From Anoxybacillus flavithermus (GTDB lineage: Bacteria > Bacillota > Bacilli > Bacillales > Anoxybacillaceae), in the NCBI RefSeq assembly GCF_002742685.1, contig NZ_PEDM01000001.1, positions 62,001 to 126,000 of the forward strand: 64,000 bases of DNA. The letters are read 5' to 3'. Position 1 is the stretch's first letter. Every line of letters begins with the position of its first letter. Below, piece by piece: positions 1-10,166 of this stretch. The notes under the pieces were generated by a model. It did no database searches. It had not been told where the DNA came from and saw only the letters and a list, made by a program, of their open reading frames with translations. Both the position numbers and the translations under genes were made by a program.

Positions 1-691
1 ACGAAAAATTTTCTTCATTTTTTAAGTCAAAGTACTCAAAATATTGATTCATAATGACGATATTTTCAGTAGGAAGGTTCGGCACGCTTTTGGAAACAAG
101 GTGATATAGTGATTTAATTTGCTGCTCATTAAATTTATATCCCGCTTTTGTTTTCAAAACGATAGATGCGGATGCCTCTTCCTGTTGGTCACCAACAAAG
201 ATTGTCGGTTGGGGTAGATTAATCATCACTTTCGCATCTTCTACCCCGTCGATACTTTTTATTAAATTGGCGAGCTCTGTTTGCATCGCCTCAATTTTCA
301 ACACGTTAAATTCATTATCCGTCATCCCGAAACCAGCGTTTTTCCCAAAAAACGAATAATCAATACTTCCGCTATCCGGAATGCCTTCTGCAGCTAATTC
401 CACTTTTAATGTGTTGACAAGCTGTTCAGGCACTAAAATCGTCGTTCCGTTATCGGTAATTTGCGACTTAATTCCCCGTTGATCAAGCGTCGCTTTAATT
501 TGCCCGGCTTCTTGCGGCGATAAATTGCTGTAGAGAGGAACAAAATTCGTTCGCGTCGCAAAAAAAGCGGTAAGCGCAACGGCAACGATCAACAGCCCAA
601 CAAGTCCTAAAGCCATCACTTTTTGCTGTTTTGTTCTCTCGCTCCAAAACAATTTCAATCGTTCTATCGCTTGTTTTAATCGCTCGTTCAT
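1..691 (-). CDS. fliF: Flagellar MS-ring protein FliF, N-terminal part (3' end outside window)
   Basis: FliF forms the membrane-embedded MS ring on which the flagellar basal body and export apparatus are built. About 230 codons from the start are visible and the frame stays open to the window edge. A cytoplasmic basic N-terminus is followed by one hydrophobic transmembrane segment at about residues 24-45, then the periplasmic-type ring-building region (LYSNLSPQEAGQI, then VEDAKVMINLP), as expected for the family. ATG at 691 is preceded by GGAGGAAG. It follows fliE after a short gap, as in the fla/che operon of Bacillus. Confidence 0.95.
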   Translation of the reverse strand, partial: MNERLKQAIERLKLFWSERTKQQKVMALGLVGLLIVAVALTAFFATRTNFVPLYSNLSPQEAGQIKATLDQRGIKSQITDNGTTILVPEQLVNTLKVELAAEGIPDSGSIDYSFFGKNAGFGMTDNEFNVLKIEAMQTELANLIKSIDGVEDAKVMINLPQPTIFVGDQQEEASASIVLKTKAGYKFNEQQIKSLYHLVSKSVPNLPTENIVIMNQYFEYFDLKNEENFS

Positions 692-720
692 ATGCTTCCT
701 CCGCTATCTCTTGAGGTCCA

Positions 721-1014
721 TTATACTTGCATTCTCATCACTTCTTGATATGCCTCAATGACTTTATTGCGCACTTCAATTGCTAATTGAAGCGAAACGC
801 TTGCTTTTTGTGAAGCAATCATCACATTGTGCAAATCAACGTTTTCTCCTTTTGCTAGCTTCGTTGTCAACTGGTCTGATGCGATTTGTTGTTTATTGAC
901 TTCATCAATCGCTTCTTTTAAAAATTGTGAAAAAGCCCGTTGCACTTCAGCTGGTTTTGCCGCTTGCGGCTGTACCGTTGGCGATAAAGCTGCACGTTGA
1001 ATGCGATCAATCAT
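721..1014 (-). CDS. fliE: Flagellar hook-basal body protein FliE
   Basis: FliE is the small adaptor between the MS ring and the proximal rod. The 97-residue product is close to the usual size (about 100) and has the family's C-terminal signature around LHNVMIASQKASVSLQLAIE, followed by the conserved VRNKVIEAYQEVMRMQV end. The first third is variable, as is normal. ATG at 1014 is preceded by an AGGAGGGG-type Shine-Dalgarno. It lies 12 nt after flgC and just before fliF in the operon. Confidence 0.96.
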   Translation of the reverse strand: MIDRIQRAALSPTVQPQAAKPAEVQRAFSQFLKEAIDEVNKQQIASDQLTTKLAKGENVDLHNVMIASQKASVSLQLAIEVRNKVIEAYQEVMRMQV

Positions 1015-1026
1015 CCCTTACCCCTC

Positions 1027-1464
1027 CTATTTTCCGATTTCTAACGCCTTCATTAACATCCCTTTCGTCGCATTTAACACGGTCACGTTCGCTTCGTACG
1101 AGCGTGTAGCGCTCATTAAATCGACCATTTCTTTTAATGGATCAACGTTCGGCAATTGTACATATCCGTTTTCATCTGCATCCGGATGAGACGGGTCATA
1201 TACAAGTTTAAATGGTGTTTGATCCTCAACGATTTTCGTTACTTTTACTCCACCTGATGAGCGCTCGTTCATTGCTTGATTCAAGAAGGAAGAAAACGAT
1301 TCGTTCGGCTGCATCACAACCATTTTACGACGATATGGCTGCCACTTCCCATCGACCATTTTCGCTCGTGTCGTATCGACATTCGCCATATTCGCTGAAA
1401 TGACATCCATGCGCAACCGCTGAGCAGTTAACGCAGAGGCAGACACATTGAAACTTTGAAACAT
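1027..1464 (-). CDS. flgC: Flagellar proximal rod protein FlgC
   Basis: FlgC is one of the proximal rod subunits, exported through the flagellar type III apparatus. The 145-residue protein starts with the rod/hook N-terminal amphipathic helix and signature (VISANMANVDTTRAK) and ends with the matching C-terminal helix (MVDLMSATRSYEANVTVLNA), the two helices that pack together in the rod. The start at 1464 has GGGAGGAAAA upstream. Only 3 nt separate it from flgB, so the two are probably co-translated. Confidence 0.97.
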   Translation of the reverse strand: MFQSFNVSASALTAQRLRMDVISANMANVDTTRAKMVDGKWQPYRRKMVVMQPNESFSSFLNQAMNERSSGGVKVTKIVEDQTPFKLVYDPSHPDADENGYVQLPNVDPLKEMVDLMSATRSYEANVTVLNATKGMLMKALEIGK

Positions 1465-1467
1465 GTA

Positions 1468-1848
1468 TTATTTTCCTCCCTTAATGACCGTTTTCAAAGA
1501 GTTAAACTTCCCGTTTAATCGTTCAACTAAAGCATTATAATAAATTTGGTTTTGCGCTAAATCCGACATTTCTTTATCTAAATCGACATTGTTGTTATTA
1601 TGATTGTAAACGAGATCGTTTTTAGTTGTCACGAAAAATTTGTTTGTACTTCCTTTGAACTCAAAATGGCGTGGATCGGTACGATACGCTTGTAACGCTT
1701 GCTGAAATTCGGTACGAAACTGAACATCTTTTGCTTGAAAGTTTGGTGTATCGACATTCGCAATATTGTTTGCGATTACTTTTTGTTTCAACGATGAATA
1801 ATTTAATCCTTGTTCTAGTATTTGGAATGTATTTGAAAACAATTTCAC
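1468..1848 (-). CDS. flgB: Flagellar proximal rod protein FlgB, first gene of the fla/che operon
   Basis: FlgB is a proximal rod subunit. The 126-residue product carries the rod signature IANNIANVDTPNFQAKD near residues 26-42 and a C-terminal helix typical of rod proteins. The start is GTG at 1848, placed 8 nt after GGAGG; an ATG just upstream is out of frame and stops at once. It is the promoter-proximal gene of the flagellar/chemotaxis operon directly downstream of codY, the same arrangement as in B. subtilis, where the operon can be read both from its own promoters and by read-through from codY. Confidence 0.96.
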   Translation of the reverse strand: MKLFSNTFQILEQGLNYSSLKQKVIANNIANVDTPNFQAKDVQFRTEFQQALQAYRTDPRHFEFKGSTNKFFVTTKNDLVYNHNNNNVDLDKEMSDLAQNQIYYNALVERLNGKFNSLKTVIKGGK

Positions 1849-1912
1849 GACATATTCCTCCCCATTGAGACACCGTTCGACACCTTTATTGTAAAAAATT
1901 ATTTACATAATG

Positions 1913-1941
1913 TATATAGGGAACATTGGACTATTTTTCAC
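1913..1941 (-). promoter_or_regulatory. Candidate promoter of the fla/che operon
   Basis: In the codY-flgB gap a weak SigA-like pair can be read on the minus strand: GTGAAA (1936-1941) and TATATA (1913-1918) with 17 nt between them. Both hexamers match the consensus at 4 of 6 positions. A promoter is expected here from the B. subtilis arrangement, but I found no convincing SigD box or CodY box. Confidence 0.3.
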
Positions 1942-1955
1942 ATACTTTAGCAAAA

Positions 1956-1982
1956 GAGGCATCTTTACGAGAAAGATGCCTT
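1956..1982 (-). terminator. Partial terminator between codY and flgB
   Basis: A hairpin with stem GGCATCTTT/AAAGATGCC and a 5-nt loop lies just after the codY stop. On the minus strand it is followed only by CTTTTGCT, a poor U-tract. Incomplete termination, letting codY transcripts enter the flagellar operon, is plausible. Confidence 0.55.
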
Positions 1983-1989
1983 CTTGTTT

Positions 1990-2769
1990 TTAATGGTGTT
2001 TTAATTTCTCGAGCTCAGTTAAAAACTTATCGTTTAATACTTTAATGTACGTTCCTTTCATGCCAAGCGAACGGGATTCGATGACCCCGGCACTTTCTAG
2101 TTTGCGAAGCGCATTGACAATGACTGAGCGTGTAATCCCGACGCGGTCAGCAATTTTACTTGCCACAAGCAAGCCTTCTGTCCCATCTAACTCTTCAAAA
2201 ATATGTTCGATGGCCTCTAATTCACTATATGAAAGCGAGCTGATCGCCATTTGAACGACTGCTTTACTGCGCGCTTCTTCTTCAATTTCTTCCGCTTTTT
2301 CTCGTAAAATTTCCATTCCGACAACTGTCGCTCCGTATTCAGCTAAAATTAAATCGTCATCATGAAACTCTTTATCTAAGCGAGATAAAATGAGCGTTCC
2401 TAATCGCTCACCACCACCGATAATCGGCACAATCGTCGTCAAACCATTTTTAAATAAGTCTTTATTTTCAATTGGAAATGCCGTATACTCACTATTAATA
2501 TCAAGGTTTGGTGATGTTTCTGTAATATTAAATAAATTTTTCGTATACTCTTCTGGGAATTGACGATCCGCTAACATTTTTTTCATTCGTTCATTTTCAA
2601 TCGTTTGTTTAATCGCAAAACCGAGCAATTTTCCACGACGGCTGACGACGAAGACGTTCGCCTCGATGACCTCGCAGAGCGTTTCTGCCATCTCTTTAAA
2701 GTTCACAGGCTTTCCAGCGGCGTTTTGTAACATCGCATTAATTTTTCTCGTTTTTTCAAGTAAATTCAT
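1990..2769 (-). CDS. codY: GTP- and branched-chain-amino-acid-sensing global regulator CodY
   Basis: CodY represses hundreds of nutrient-adaptation genes when isoleucine/leucine/valine and GTP are plentiful. The 259-residue length matches B. subtilis CodY exactly. An N-terminal GAF ligand-binding domain (about 1-155) is followed by a long helical linker ([19 protein letters not shown]) and a winged helix-turn-helix ([20 protein letters not shown], about 203-222). ATG at 2769 has TAAGGAGG upstream. It is the last gene of the xerC-hslV-hslU-codY cluster, conserved as codVWXY in B. subtilis. Confidence 0.99.
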   Translation of the reverse strand: MNLLEKTRKINAMLQNAAGKPVNFKEMAETLCEVIEANVFVVSRRGKLLGFAIKQTIENERMKKMLADRQFPEEYTKNLFNITETSPNLDINSEYTAFPIENKDLFKNGLTTIVPIIGGGERLGTLILSRLDKEFHDDDLILAEYGATVVGMEILREKAEEIEEEARSKAVVQMAISSLSYSELEAIEHIFEELDGTEGLLVASKIADRVGITRSVIVNALRKLESAGVIESRSLGMKGTYIKVLNDKFLTELEKLKHH

Positions 2770-2781
2770 ATCGCATCCTCC

Positions 2782-4164
2782 TTATAAAATAAACTCGCTT
2801 AAATCTTTATTTCGTACAATGTTTCCTAGTTTCTTCTCGACGTATTGTGGGGTGATAACAACTTTTTCTAAATGAACATCTGGTGCTTCATACAATAAAT
2901 CTTCTAACAATTTTTCCATAATCGTATGAAGACGACGTGCACCAATGTTATCTGTTTGTTGATTCACTTCAAAAGCGACTTCCGCAATTTTACGAATAGC
3001 ATCGTCAGAAAATTCAAGTTGTATACCTTCTGTCGCAAGTAAAGCAACATATTGTTTCAAAAGCGCATTATTCGGTTCAACTAATATTTTGACGAAATCA
3101 TCGACGGTGAGCTTCGTCAGTTCCACGCGAATCGGAAAACGCCCTTGCAATTCTGGAATTAAGTCGGACGGTTTCGCCATATGAAACGCCCCAGCAGCAA
3201 TAAATAAAATATAGTCTGTTTTGACTGGTCCATATTTCGTCATGACGGTTGAACCTTCAACAATCGGCAAAATGTCACGTTGCACACCTTCACGAGAAAC
3301 ATCAGCTGATGAACCAACCTGCCCTTTTCGAGCAATTTTATCAATTTCATCAATAAAAATGATGCCAGATTGTTCCGCTAGACGAATCGCTTCTTGTGTC
3401 ACTTCGTCCATATCAATGAGTTTTTGTGCTTCTTCGTTTGTCAGTACATGACGAGCTTCTTTTACTTTTAATTTTCGTTTTTTTCGCTTTTTCGGCATAA
3501 AACTACTGAGCATATCTTGCATGTTGACGCCCATTTGTTCCATGCCTGCGCCTTGGAATAAGTCAAACATGAGCGGTTGTTGCTCTTCGATTTCAACCGT
3601 CACGATTTCATCTTCTAACTGCCCATTTGCCAATTGCCAAGCGATTTGTCTTCGTTTTTCGGCAAGTTGTTGATCGTCACTTACGTTCGTCGTTTGTTGT
3701 TCGGCTGCACCACCAAACAAAAGTTCAAACGGATTTTTCATCGGTTGTTTTGTTTTCCCTGGTACAAGCAGTTCAACAAGCCTTTTGTTTGCTAATTGCT
3801 CTGCTTGTTCTTTTACTTCGTTCATTTTTTTCTCTTTTACGATGCGCACAGACGTTTCAACAAGATCGCGTACCATTGACTCAACGTCACGTCCAACATA
3901 ACCGACTTCCGTAAATTTCGTCGCCTCTACTTTTACGAATGGAGCACCAACAAGTTTCGCTAATCGCCGAGCAATTTCGGTTTTTCCGACACCTGTTGGT
4001 CCAATCATTAAAATATTTTTCGGCACGACTTCATCGCGTAACTTTTCATCTAATAAACTGCGACGATAACGATTTCTTAGCGCAATCGCCACCGCTTTTT
4101 TCGCTTCATGCTGACCGACGATAAATTGATCAAGCTTTTCAACAATTTGTTTTGGTGTTAACAT
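2782..4164 (-). CDS. hslU: HslU/ClpY ATPase subunit of the HslVU protease
   Basis: HslU is the hexameric AAA+ unfoldase that feeds substrates into the HslV peptidase. The 460-residue protein (family about 440-470) has Walker A GPTGVGKT at residues 55-62, an I-domain with charged low-complexity stretches ([15 protein letters not shown]), Walker [11 protein letters not shown], sensor and arginine-finger regions ([12 protein letters not shown]), and the C-terminal domain ending DLSEFIL that docks into HslV. It lies 15 nt downstream of hslV. Called clpY or codX in Bacillus. Confidence 0.98.
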   Translation of the reverse strand: MLTPKQIVEKLDQFIVGQHEAKKAVAIALRNRYRRSLLDEKLRDEVVPKNILMIGPTGVGKTEIARRLAKLVGAPFVKVEATKFTEVGYVGRDVESMVRDLVETSVRIVKEKKMNEVKEQAEQLANKRLVELLVPGKTKQPMKNPFELLFGGAAEQQTTNVSDDQQLAEKRRQIAWQLANGQLEDEIVTVEIEEQQPLMFDLFQGAGMEQMGVNMQDMLSSFMPKKRKKRKLKVKEARHVLTNEEAQKLIDMDEVTQEAIRLAEQSGIIFIDEIDKIARKGQVGSSADVSREGVQRDILPIVEGSTVMTKYGPVKTDYILFIAAGAFHMAKPSDLIPELQGRFPIRVELTKLTVDDFVKILVEPNNALLKQYVALLATEGIQLEFSDDAIRKIAEVAFEVNQQTDNIGARRLHTIMEKLLEDLLYEAPDVHLEKVVITPQYVEKKLGNIVRNKDLSEFIL

Positions 4165-4179
4165 GCCGCTCCCCTCCCT

Positions 4180-4722
4180 CTACAGCTCTTCGACAATAAT
4201 GCAATCGTTTGTGTACACACAAATGTCGCTCGCTACTTTCAATGCTGCTTGTGCAATTTGCTTTGCTGTTAAATGTTCACCCGCATACGTTTTTAACGCT
4301 CTACCAGCCGCTAGCGCATAGTTGCCACCTGAACCGATTGCTAAAATGCCATCATCTGGCTCAATGACTTCACCCGTTCCAGAAATGAGCAGTAAATGCG
4401 TGGCATCCATGACGATTAACATCGCTTCTAACCGCCGCAACACTTTGTCGCTTCGCCATTCTTTCGCTAACTCCACCGCTGCACGCTGTAAATTCCCATT
4501 ATATTCCTCTAACTTTCCTTCAAACATTTCAAATAGTGTAAATGCATCCGCTACTGCTCCTGCAAAACCAGCTAACACTTTGCCATGAAAAAGTTTACGA
4601 ATTTTTCGGGCTGTATGTTTCATCACTACGGCATTGCCAAATGTCACTTGACCATCGCCCGCCATCGCTCCTTTTCCTTGATGGCGAATAGCAAATATCG
4701 TCGTCGCATGAAATTGACTCAT
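4180..4722 (-). CDS. hslV: HslV/ClpQ (CodW) peptidase subunit with N-terminal serine
   Basis: HslV is the two-ring peptidase partner of HslU. The open frame begins at 4728, but that ATG directly abuts the AGGAGG ribosome binding site; the second ATG at 4722 has 6 nt spacing and gives a 180-residue protein starting [10 protein letters not shown]. After Met removal the first residue is Ser, with a short extension before the TT pair that aligns with the catalytic N-terminus of E. coli HslV. B. subtilis CodW is known for the same N-terminal Ser arrangement. Other hallmarks are GDGQVTFG, the [12 protein letters not shown] motif and [14 protein letters not shown]. Confidence 0.97.
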   Translation of the reverse strand: MSQFHATTIFAIRHQGKGAMAGDGQVTFGNAVVMKHTARKIRKLFHGKVLAGFAGAVADAFTLFEMFEGKLEEYNGNLQRAAVELAKEWRSDKVLRRLEAMLIVMDATHLLLISGTGEVIEPDDGILAIGSGGNYALAAGRALKTYAGEHLTAKQIAQAALKVASDICVYTNDCIIVEEL

Positions 4723-4736
4723 AAACATCCTCCTTT

Positions 4737-5639
4737 TTATGCACGCGGATGGGAATGTAAATAAACATAACGCAAATGATCTTTCGTTACATGTGTATAC
4801 ACTTGCGTTGATGAAAGATGCGCATGACCTAACAATTCTTGCACAGAACGTAAATCAGCACCCTCATTTAATAAATGCGTCGCAAACGTATGGCGAAACA
4901 CATGAGGACTTACTTTTAAAGAAAGTGCCGCTCGTTCGACCATTTCATTTAAAATGTGGCGCACACCTCTTGGCGTCAACGCTCCACCGCGCGCATTTAA
5001 AAAAAGTATATCAGTCGGTGTCTTCGCTTTACTTGCTAGTTGCTGACGTCCGTCTTGTATATATCGTTCAAGCGCTTCTTTTGCATACGTACCAAACGGG
5101 ACATATCGCTGTTTATTTCCTTTTCCATAAATTAAAATCGTACATACAGAAAAATCAATGTGTGATAAACGAATGTTACAACATTCACTTACACGAATAC
5201 CTGTTGCGTATAATAGTTCGATGAGCGCTTGGTTTCGTTGACCGATCGCTGTATTTAAATCATTGACAACAAACAGCTGTTCTAATTCATCTGGATACAA
5301 AAAATGTGGAATTTTCTGTTCTTTTTTCGGCAACGATGCAAGCGCAAATGGATTTTCTGAAACGATTTTTTCTCGCAACAAAAACTTATAAAAGCTACGC
5401 AAACTCGACATTTTCCGGGCAATCGAACGGCTTGATTGCTTTCGTTGATGAAGCTCTGTTAAAAACAAACGGACGTCGCTATAAGATACTTGTTGCAATG
5501 TTGCAATTTGTTCGCGCTCCATAAATTCAAAAAATTCACCAATATCATGCTTATAACACGCAATTGTATATTCTGAATAATTTTTTTCTATTTGTAAATA
5601 TTCAATGAACAAATTTAACGTAAAATTCACATTTTCCAT
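4737..5639 (-). CDS. xerC: Site-specific tyrosine recombinase XerC (CodV)
   Basis: XerC with XerD resolves chromosome dimers at the dif site. The 300-residue protein has the N-terminal SAM-like DNA-binding domain (1-95) and the catalytic domain with all expected residues: R149 (ATGIRVSE), K173, H246 and R249 (HVFRH), H272 and nucleophile Y281 (STQVYTHV). The start at 5639 follows GGGGTGATC. It heads the codVWXY-type cluster, 14 nt before the hslV start, so probably one transcript through codY. A hairpin lies just 5' of the ribosome binding site. Confidence 0.97.
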   Translation of the reverse strand: MENVNFTLNLFIEYLQIEKNYSEYTIACYKHDIGEFFEFMEREQIATLQQVSYSDVRLFLTELHQRKQSSRSIARKMSSLRSFYKFLLREKIVSENPFALASLPKKEQKIPHFLYPDELEQLFVVNDLNTAIGQRNQALIELLYATGIRVSECCNIRLSHIDFSVCTILIYGKGNKQRYVPFGTYAKEALERYIQDGRQQLASKAKTPTDILFLNARGGALTPRGVRHILNEMVERAALSLKVSPHVFRHTFATHLLNEGADLRSVQELLGHAHLSSTQVYTHVTKDHLRYVYLHSHPRA

Positions 5640-5652
5640 TCGATCACCCCAT

Positions 5653-5689
5653 AAGAGCTACTAAATAGTAGCATAATTTAGTAGCTCTT
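5653..5689 (-). repeat. 14-bp perfect inverted repeat before xerC
   Basis: A perfect 14-bp inverted repeat (AAGAGCTACTAAAT, 5653-5666, and its complement, 5676-5689) with a 9-nt loop sits between the trmFO stop and the xerC ribosome binding site. There is no U-tract after it on either strand, so it is not a standard intrinsic terminator. It could be an mRNA 5' stabiliser or processing site, or a protein-binding palindrome. Confidence 0.75.
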
Positions 5690-5699
5690 GCAATGAATT

Positions 5700-6998
5700 T
5701 TACAACTTTTTTAAAAAATTCTGAATCGTTTCTAATGCCCGTTGTGCATACCGTTCATTTTTTATCTTTTTGTCTTTAATCGTCTCATCAAGCGGAGCGA
5801 AAAGGCCAAAGTTTGCATTCATCGGTTGAAAATGTTTCGGATTCGCTGATGTAATATAGTGCGCCATGCTGCCGATTGCTGTTTCTTGCGGAAACACAAC
5901 AAGTTCTTTTCCAAGCACATAATGCGCGGCGTTAATCCCTGCCACAAGTCCTGATGCGGCTGACTCAACATATCCTTCGACACCGGTCATTTGTCCTGCA
6001 AAAAATAAATCTTCTCTTTCCTTATATTGATACGTTGATTTTAATAGTTTCGGCGAATTAATGAACGTATTGCGGTGCATAACACCGTAGCGGACAATTT
6101 CAGCTTGTTCAAGTCCAGGGATGAGCCGAATGACTTCTTTTTGTGCGCCCCATTTTAAATGTGTTTGAAAACCGACAATATTGTACAACGTTCCAGCGGC
6201 ATCATCTTGACGAAGCTGCACAACCGCAAAAGGACGTTTACCTGTACGCGGATCTTCTAAGCCAACGGGTTTCATTGGACCAAACAGCAACGTCTTTTTC
6301 CCACGTCGTGCCATCACCTCAATCGGCATACATCCTTCAAAATAAATTTCTTTTTCAAACTCTTTTAAAGGAACGGTTTCAGCAGAAATGAGCGCATCAT
6401 AAAACCGCTCAAATTCCTCTTCTGTCATCGGACAGTTAATATACGCCGCTTCGCCTTTGTCATAGCGAGATTTGATATACACTTTTTCCATATCGATACT
6501 TTCTTTTTCGACAATTGGTGCTGCGGCATCGTAAAAATATAAATATTCTTCCCCTGTTAACGCTTGAAGTTGCGCGGAAAGGGGCTGCGATGTTAACGGA
6601 CCTGTCGCAATAATCGTCGGACCGGTTGGGATTGTTGTTACTTCTTCGCGCACAACGGTCACATTCGGATGATTCGCTACCATTTCTGTTACTTTGGCAG
6701 CAAATTCATGACGGTCAACAGCTAAAGCTCCACCAGCTGGCACGGAACAAGAGTCCGCTGCTTTCATAATGACAGAATCTAATCGGCGCATTTCTTCTTT
6801 CAACACACCAACCGCATTCGTTAACGTATTCGCCCGTAGCGAGTTACTGCACACAAGCTCAGCAAATTTGTCTGTATGATGAGCTGGCGTTTGTTTGACC
6901 GGACGCATTTCATACAATTTTACACGAATGCCGCGCTTGGCAAGTTGCCATGCAGCTTCACTTCCTGCCAATCCTGCTCCAATTACTGTTACTTCCAT
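5700..6998 (-). CDS. trmFO: Folate-dependent tRNA (uracil-54 C5) methyltransferase TrmFO
   Basis: TrmFO makes ribothymidine at position 54 of the tRNA T-loop, using methylene-tetrahydrofolate and FADH2. The 432-residue protein begins with the FAD-binding Rossmann motif [19 protein letters not shown] and has the family-specific [30 protein letters not shown] and [17 protein letters not shown] segments. It was formerly called Gid. ATG at 6998 has GAGGAGGG upstream. It lies 45 nt after topA, separated by a GC-rich hairpin. Confidence 0.98.
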   Translation of the reverse strand: MEVTVIGAGLAGSEAAWQLAKRGIRVKLYEMRPVKQTPAHHTDKFAELVCSNSLRANTLTNAVGVLKEEMRRLDSVIMKAADSCSVPAGGALAVDRHEFAAKVTEMVANHPNVTVVREEVTTIPTGPTIIATGPLTSQPLSAQLQALTGEEYLYFYDAAAPIVEKESIDMEKVYIKSRYDKGEAAYINCPMTEEEFERFYDALISAETVPLKEFEKEIYFEGCMPIEVMARRGKKTLLFGPMKPVGLEDPRTGKRPFAVVQLRQDDAAGTLYNIVGFQTHLKWGAQKEVIRLIPGLEQAEIVRYGVMHRNTFINSPKLLKSTYQYKEREDLFFAGQMTGVEGYVESAASGLVAGINAAHYVLGKELVVFPQETAIGSMAHYITSANPKHFQPMNANFGLFAPLDETIKDKKIKNERYAQRALETIQNFLKKL

Positions 6999-7022
6999 TG
7001 ATATTCCCTCCTCGATAAAATG

Positions 7023-7043
7023 GGTGAGGGTATGCGCCTCACC
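7023..7043 (-). terminator. Hairpin between topA and trmFO
   Basis: GGTGAGG/CCTCACC (7-bp stem, 7-nt loop) starts immediately after the topA stop codon and is followed on the minus strand by CATTTTATC, a weak U-tract. It probably acts as a leaky terminator that tunes trmFO and downstream expression. Confidence 0.5.
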
Positions 7044-9116
7044 TTACTGTTGTTCGTTATATTCACATTGCGTACATTGAATGTGCACGCTCTTTTTCCC
7101 TTTTTTCTCAACAAGCATGCCGCCGCATTTTGGGCATGGGCGACTGATCGGTTTATCCCACGAAACGAAATCACATGTTGGAAAACGATCGCATCCATAA
7201 AACATGCGCTTCTTTTTGCTTTTTCGTTCCACGATGTTTCCTTCGTGACAGCGTGGACATTTCACACCGATGTCTTTGACGATCGCTTTTGTATGGCGAC
7301 ATTGTGGGAAGTTCGAACAAGCGATAAACTTTCCAAATCGCCCCATTTTATATACCATCGGACTTCCGCATACTTCGCAATCGATATGAGCTGATTCATC
7401 GGCTATTTCAACTTTTTCCATTTCAACCTCAGCAATTTTTAGCCGTTTTTCAAACTCGCGATAAAATTCATCGATGATGCGCACCCATTCGACTTTTCCT
7501 TCTTCGATGTCGTCTAAATTTTTTTCCATTTTAGCTGTAAATTCGACATCTAAAATTTCCGGAAAAAATTGCATGATTAAATCAAGCACAATTTCACCGA
7601 GTTCGGTTGGAACGAATCGCTTATTTTCAAGCGCCACGTAATTGCGCTTTTGAATCGTATCAAGCGTTGGCGCATATGTCGATGGGCGACCGATGCCGAG
7701 CTCTTCTAACGTTTTCACAAGGCGAGCTTCCGTATAACGTGGTGGAGGCTGCGTAAAATGTTGTTTTCCTTCGATATCTTTACTAAACACGCGCTCTCCT
7801 TCGGCGAAATCTGGCAATAGTCGCTGTTGTTCATCTTTCGGATCATCCGTTCCTTCGACATACACTTTCATAAAGCCCGGAAACTTGACTGTCGAACCTG
7901 TCGCGCGAAAGACGACTGAGCCGTTTGAAAGCTCGACCGCGACCGTATCGAGCACAGCGGGCGCCATTTGGCTCGCGATAAAGCGCTCCCAAATCAGTTT
8001 GTATAGCTGATATTGATCGCGTGTCACATACGGTTTAATTGCGCTAGGATGACGCCAAACGGACGTTGGTCGAATCGCTTCGTGTGCATCTTGCGCATTC
8101 GCTTTTTGTTTTTCTTTTCTTTTTTCTGTTGCTACATATGATGTACCGAACGTCTGTTCAATATACTGCATCGCCTCTTGTTTGGCGCTTTCTGATACGC
8201 GCGTCGAGTCTGTACGCATATATGTAATTAAACCGACCGTTCCTTCGCTTCCAAGGTCAATTCCTTCGTATAGTTGTTGGGCAACCATCATCGTTTTTTT
8301 CGTGCGGAAATTCAACTTCCGTGCCGCCTCTTGTTGTAATGACGACGTAATAAACGGGGCAACGGGATTGCGCTTACGCTCTTTTTTCGTTACCGCTGTG
8401 ACGACAAATTCATTGCCTTCCACATGGTTTAACACATGTTGAACGTCTTGTTCCGTCTTTAAATCGAACGTTTCGTTATCTAGGCGGTAAAATTGCGCTT
8501 CAAATGTGTCATTGCCCTTTGTAAACGTCCCTTGAATCGTCCAATATTCTTCAGGTTGAAACGATTGAATTTCTTTTTCTCGATCAATAATTAAGCGAAG
8601 CGCAACAGATTGCACCCGCCCTGCGCTTAACCCTTTTTTTACTTTTTTCCAAAGCAATGGGCTAATGTTGTAGCCGACAAGGCGATCAAGCACACGTCGC
8701 GCTTGTTGAGCGTGAACTAAATGCATATTAATAGCACGAGGCTGTTCAAACGACTGTTTAATCGCATCTTTCGTAATTTCGTTAAATACAACGCGACATG
8801 GAGAGTCGGTATTTAAATCAAGCAAATGTGCTAAATGCCAAGCGATCGCTTCCCCTTCGCGATCCGGGTCGGCAGCAAGAAATACTTTTTTTGCTTTTTT
8901 TGCAGCTGCCTTTAATTCTTTAATCACGGAGCCTTTTCCACGAATCGTAATATACTTCGGTTCATAATCGTTTTGTATATCAACGCCCATTTGACTTTTT
9001 GGCAAATCGCGCACATGCCCCATCGATGCTTTTACTTTATACTTTTTTCCTAAGTATCTTTCAATCGTTTTCGCCTTTGCTGGCGACTCTACAATGACTA
9101 AGTAGTCTGACATCAT
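7044..9116 (-). CDS. topA: DNA topoisomerase I (type IA)
   Basis: TopA relaxes negative supercoils. The 690-residue protein has an N-terminal TOPRIM domain ([15 protein letters not shown]; acidic DPDREGE at 83-89), the catalytic region with Tyr299 in [10 protein letters not shown], and three C-terminal zinc-ribbon-like repeats; the first two are Cys4 ([16 protein letters not shown]) and the third starts [10 protein letters not shown] and ends with a CTQC pair. Two tandem ATGs compete as start (9116 and 9113); both are compatible with the GGGAGG site, so the N-terminus is uncertain by one residue. It follows dprA, as in B. subtilis. Confidence 0.98.
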   Translation of the reverse strand: MMSDYLVIVESPAKAKTIERYLGKKYKVKASMGHVRDLPKSQMGVDIQNDYEPKYITIRGKGSVIKELKAAAKKAKKVFLAADPDREGEAIAWHLAHLLDLNTDSPCRVVFNEITKDAIKQSFEQPRAINMHLVHAQQARRVLDRLVGYNISPLLWKKVKKGLSAGRVQSVALRLIIDREKEIQSFQPEEYWTIQGTFTKGNDTFEAQFYRLDNETFDLKTEQDVQHVLNHVEGNEFVVTAVTKKERKRNPVAPFITSSLQQEAARKLNFRTKKTMMVAQQLYEGIDLGSEGTVGLITYMRTDSTRVSESAKQEAMQYIEQTFGTSYVATEKRKEKQKANAQDAHEAIRPTSVWRHPSAIKPYVTRDQYQLYKLIWERFIASQMAPAVLDTVAVELSNGSVVFRATGSTVKFPGFMKVYVEGTDDPKDEQQRLLPDFAEGERVFSKDIEGKQHFTQPPPRYTEARLVKTLEELGIGRPSTYAPTLDTIQKRNYVALENKRFVPTELGEIVLDLIMQFFPEILDVEFTAKMEKNLDDIEEGKVEWVRIIDEFYREFEKRLKIAEVEMEKVEIADESAHIDCEVCGSPMVYKMGRFGKFIACSNFPQCRHTKAIVKDIGVKCPRCHEGNIVERKSKKKRMFYGCDRFPTCDFVSWDKPISRPCPKCGGMLVEKKGKKSVHIQCTQCEYNEQQ

Positions 9117-9160
9117 TTTGTCCTCCCTTAAGAGGTAATTCGTAAAGTAAAATCTTCATT

Positions 9161-9190
9161 ATTATTAATGATGATTCGTTCATTTGTCAA
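9161..9190 (-). promoter_or_regulatory. SigA-type promoter of topA
   Basis: On the minus strand TTGACA (9185-9190, perfect -35) is followed after 18 nt by AATAAT (9161-9166, 5/6 match). It lies between the dprA stop and the topA ribosome binding site, so topA probably has its own promoter. Supercoiling sensitivity would be expected for topA but cannot be read from the sequence. Confidence 0.65.
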
Positions 9191-9217
9191 ACATCATTTT
9201 TCGATTTTTTCTTTCGC

Positions 9218-10105
9218 TCATGTAAAAAGATGTCGAAATTCCTCTTCGATATCGTCGCTTGACAATATTAATTTCGCTCCTTGTTGAATTAATCGATTCG
9301 TCCCAAGCGCTTCTTTTGTTGTGATGTCACCAGGAATCGCAAACACTTCTCTGCCTTGTTGGAGCGCAAAATGAGCAGTAATAAGAGAACCGCTTCGCTC
9401 TTTCGCCTGTACGACAACCGTGCCAACAGACAAACCGCTAATGATGCGATTGCGCATCGGAAAATGCCACGTTTGTGGGCGAACAAACGGTGGATATTCT
9501 GAAATAATTAATTGCGTTGTCGCTAATTGTCGAAATAATGATTCATTTTCACGTGGGTACATATAGCGCAATCCGCCCGCAATGACCGCAATCGTTTCAC
9601 CACAATGTTGCAAACATAAGCGATGCGCTTCGGCGTCGATGCCTTTGGCTAACCCGCTCACCACGACCCAGCCGTTTTGAATAAGCGGCGGAAGTACGAT
9701 GCTCATCGCTGTCACCCCTTGGCGAGTCGGTGTTCTTGTTCCAACGACGCTAATCATTTTTTTTCGCTTAAGCAACGCCACATTGCCTTTCGCATATAGT
9801 ACCCACGGTGGATCATATATATGTTTGAGCCACTCCGGATAGCCATCATCCTTTATTGTTACAATATGAATGTTTTGTTCCTCATATGTTTTTATCATAC
9901 GTTTCAACTTGTGACAATGCAAATCGTGGAAAAAAGCAGTGAAATGTTTTTGGGGGATCGGAAGTAATCGTTGGAGTTGATGTGACGAAAGATGAAAAAT
10001 GGAGGCTAGTGATGGGTCAACATGAAGCAGTCGTGCGATACTTTTCCATCCAATCCCACGGCAATGATGTAAATGAATGAGTCGTTCGCGAGTTGTATCG
10101 TACAC
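9218..10105 (-). CDS. dprA: DNA-processing protein DprA (Smf)
   Basis: DprA loads RecA on incoming single-stranded DNA during natural transformation. The 295-residue protein has an N-terminal helical region with HhH/SAM-like character (1-75) and the Rossmann-like DprA core: SVVGTRTPTRQG, VVSGLAKGIDAEAHR, AVIAGGLRYMYPREN, ISEYPP, FPMRNRIISGLS and EVFAIPGDI. A shortened C-terminal region is typical of Bacillaceae. The start is GTG at 10105 with GGAGGGG five nt upstream. It follows sucD behind a strong terminator. Confidence 0.97.
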   Translation of the reverse strand: MYDTTRERLIHLHHCRGIGWKSIARLLHVDPSLASIFHLSSHQLQRLLPIPQKHFTAFFHDLHCHKLKRMIKTYEEQNIHIVTIKDDGYPEWLKHIYDPPWVLYAKGNVALLKRKKMISVVGTRTPTRQGVTAMSIVLPPLIQNGWVVVSGLAKGIDAEAHRLCLQHCGETIAVIAGGLRYMYPRENESLFRQLATTQLIISEYPPFVRPQTWHFPMRNRIISGLSVGTVVVQAKERSGSLITAHFALQQGREVFAIPGDITTKEALGTNRLIQQGAKLILSSDDIEEEFRHLFT

Positions 10106-10123
10106 CCGTACCCCTCCTTTTTT

Positions 10124-10160
10124 ATAAAAATCGCCCTAAGGTTCGTTCCTTAGGACGATT
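10124..10160 (-). terminator. Intrinsic terminator of sucCD
   Basis: Immediately after the sucD stop, the minus strand has AATCGTCCTAAGG, a GAAC-type loop, then CCTTAGGGCGATTTTTAT: a stem of about 13 bp with a U-tract. Classic Rho-independent terminator separating sucCD from dprA. Confidence 0.9.
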
Positions 10161-10166
10161 GGACGA

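Noticed and set aside
1849-1955. CodY box upstream of flgB
   Set aside because: The best AT-rich stretch has several mismatches to the CodY motif, so I did not claim it.
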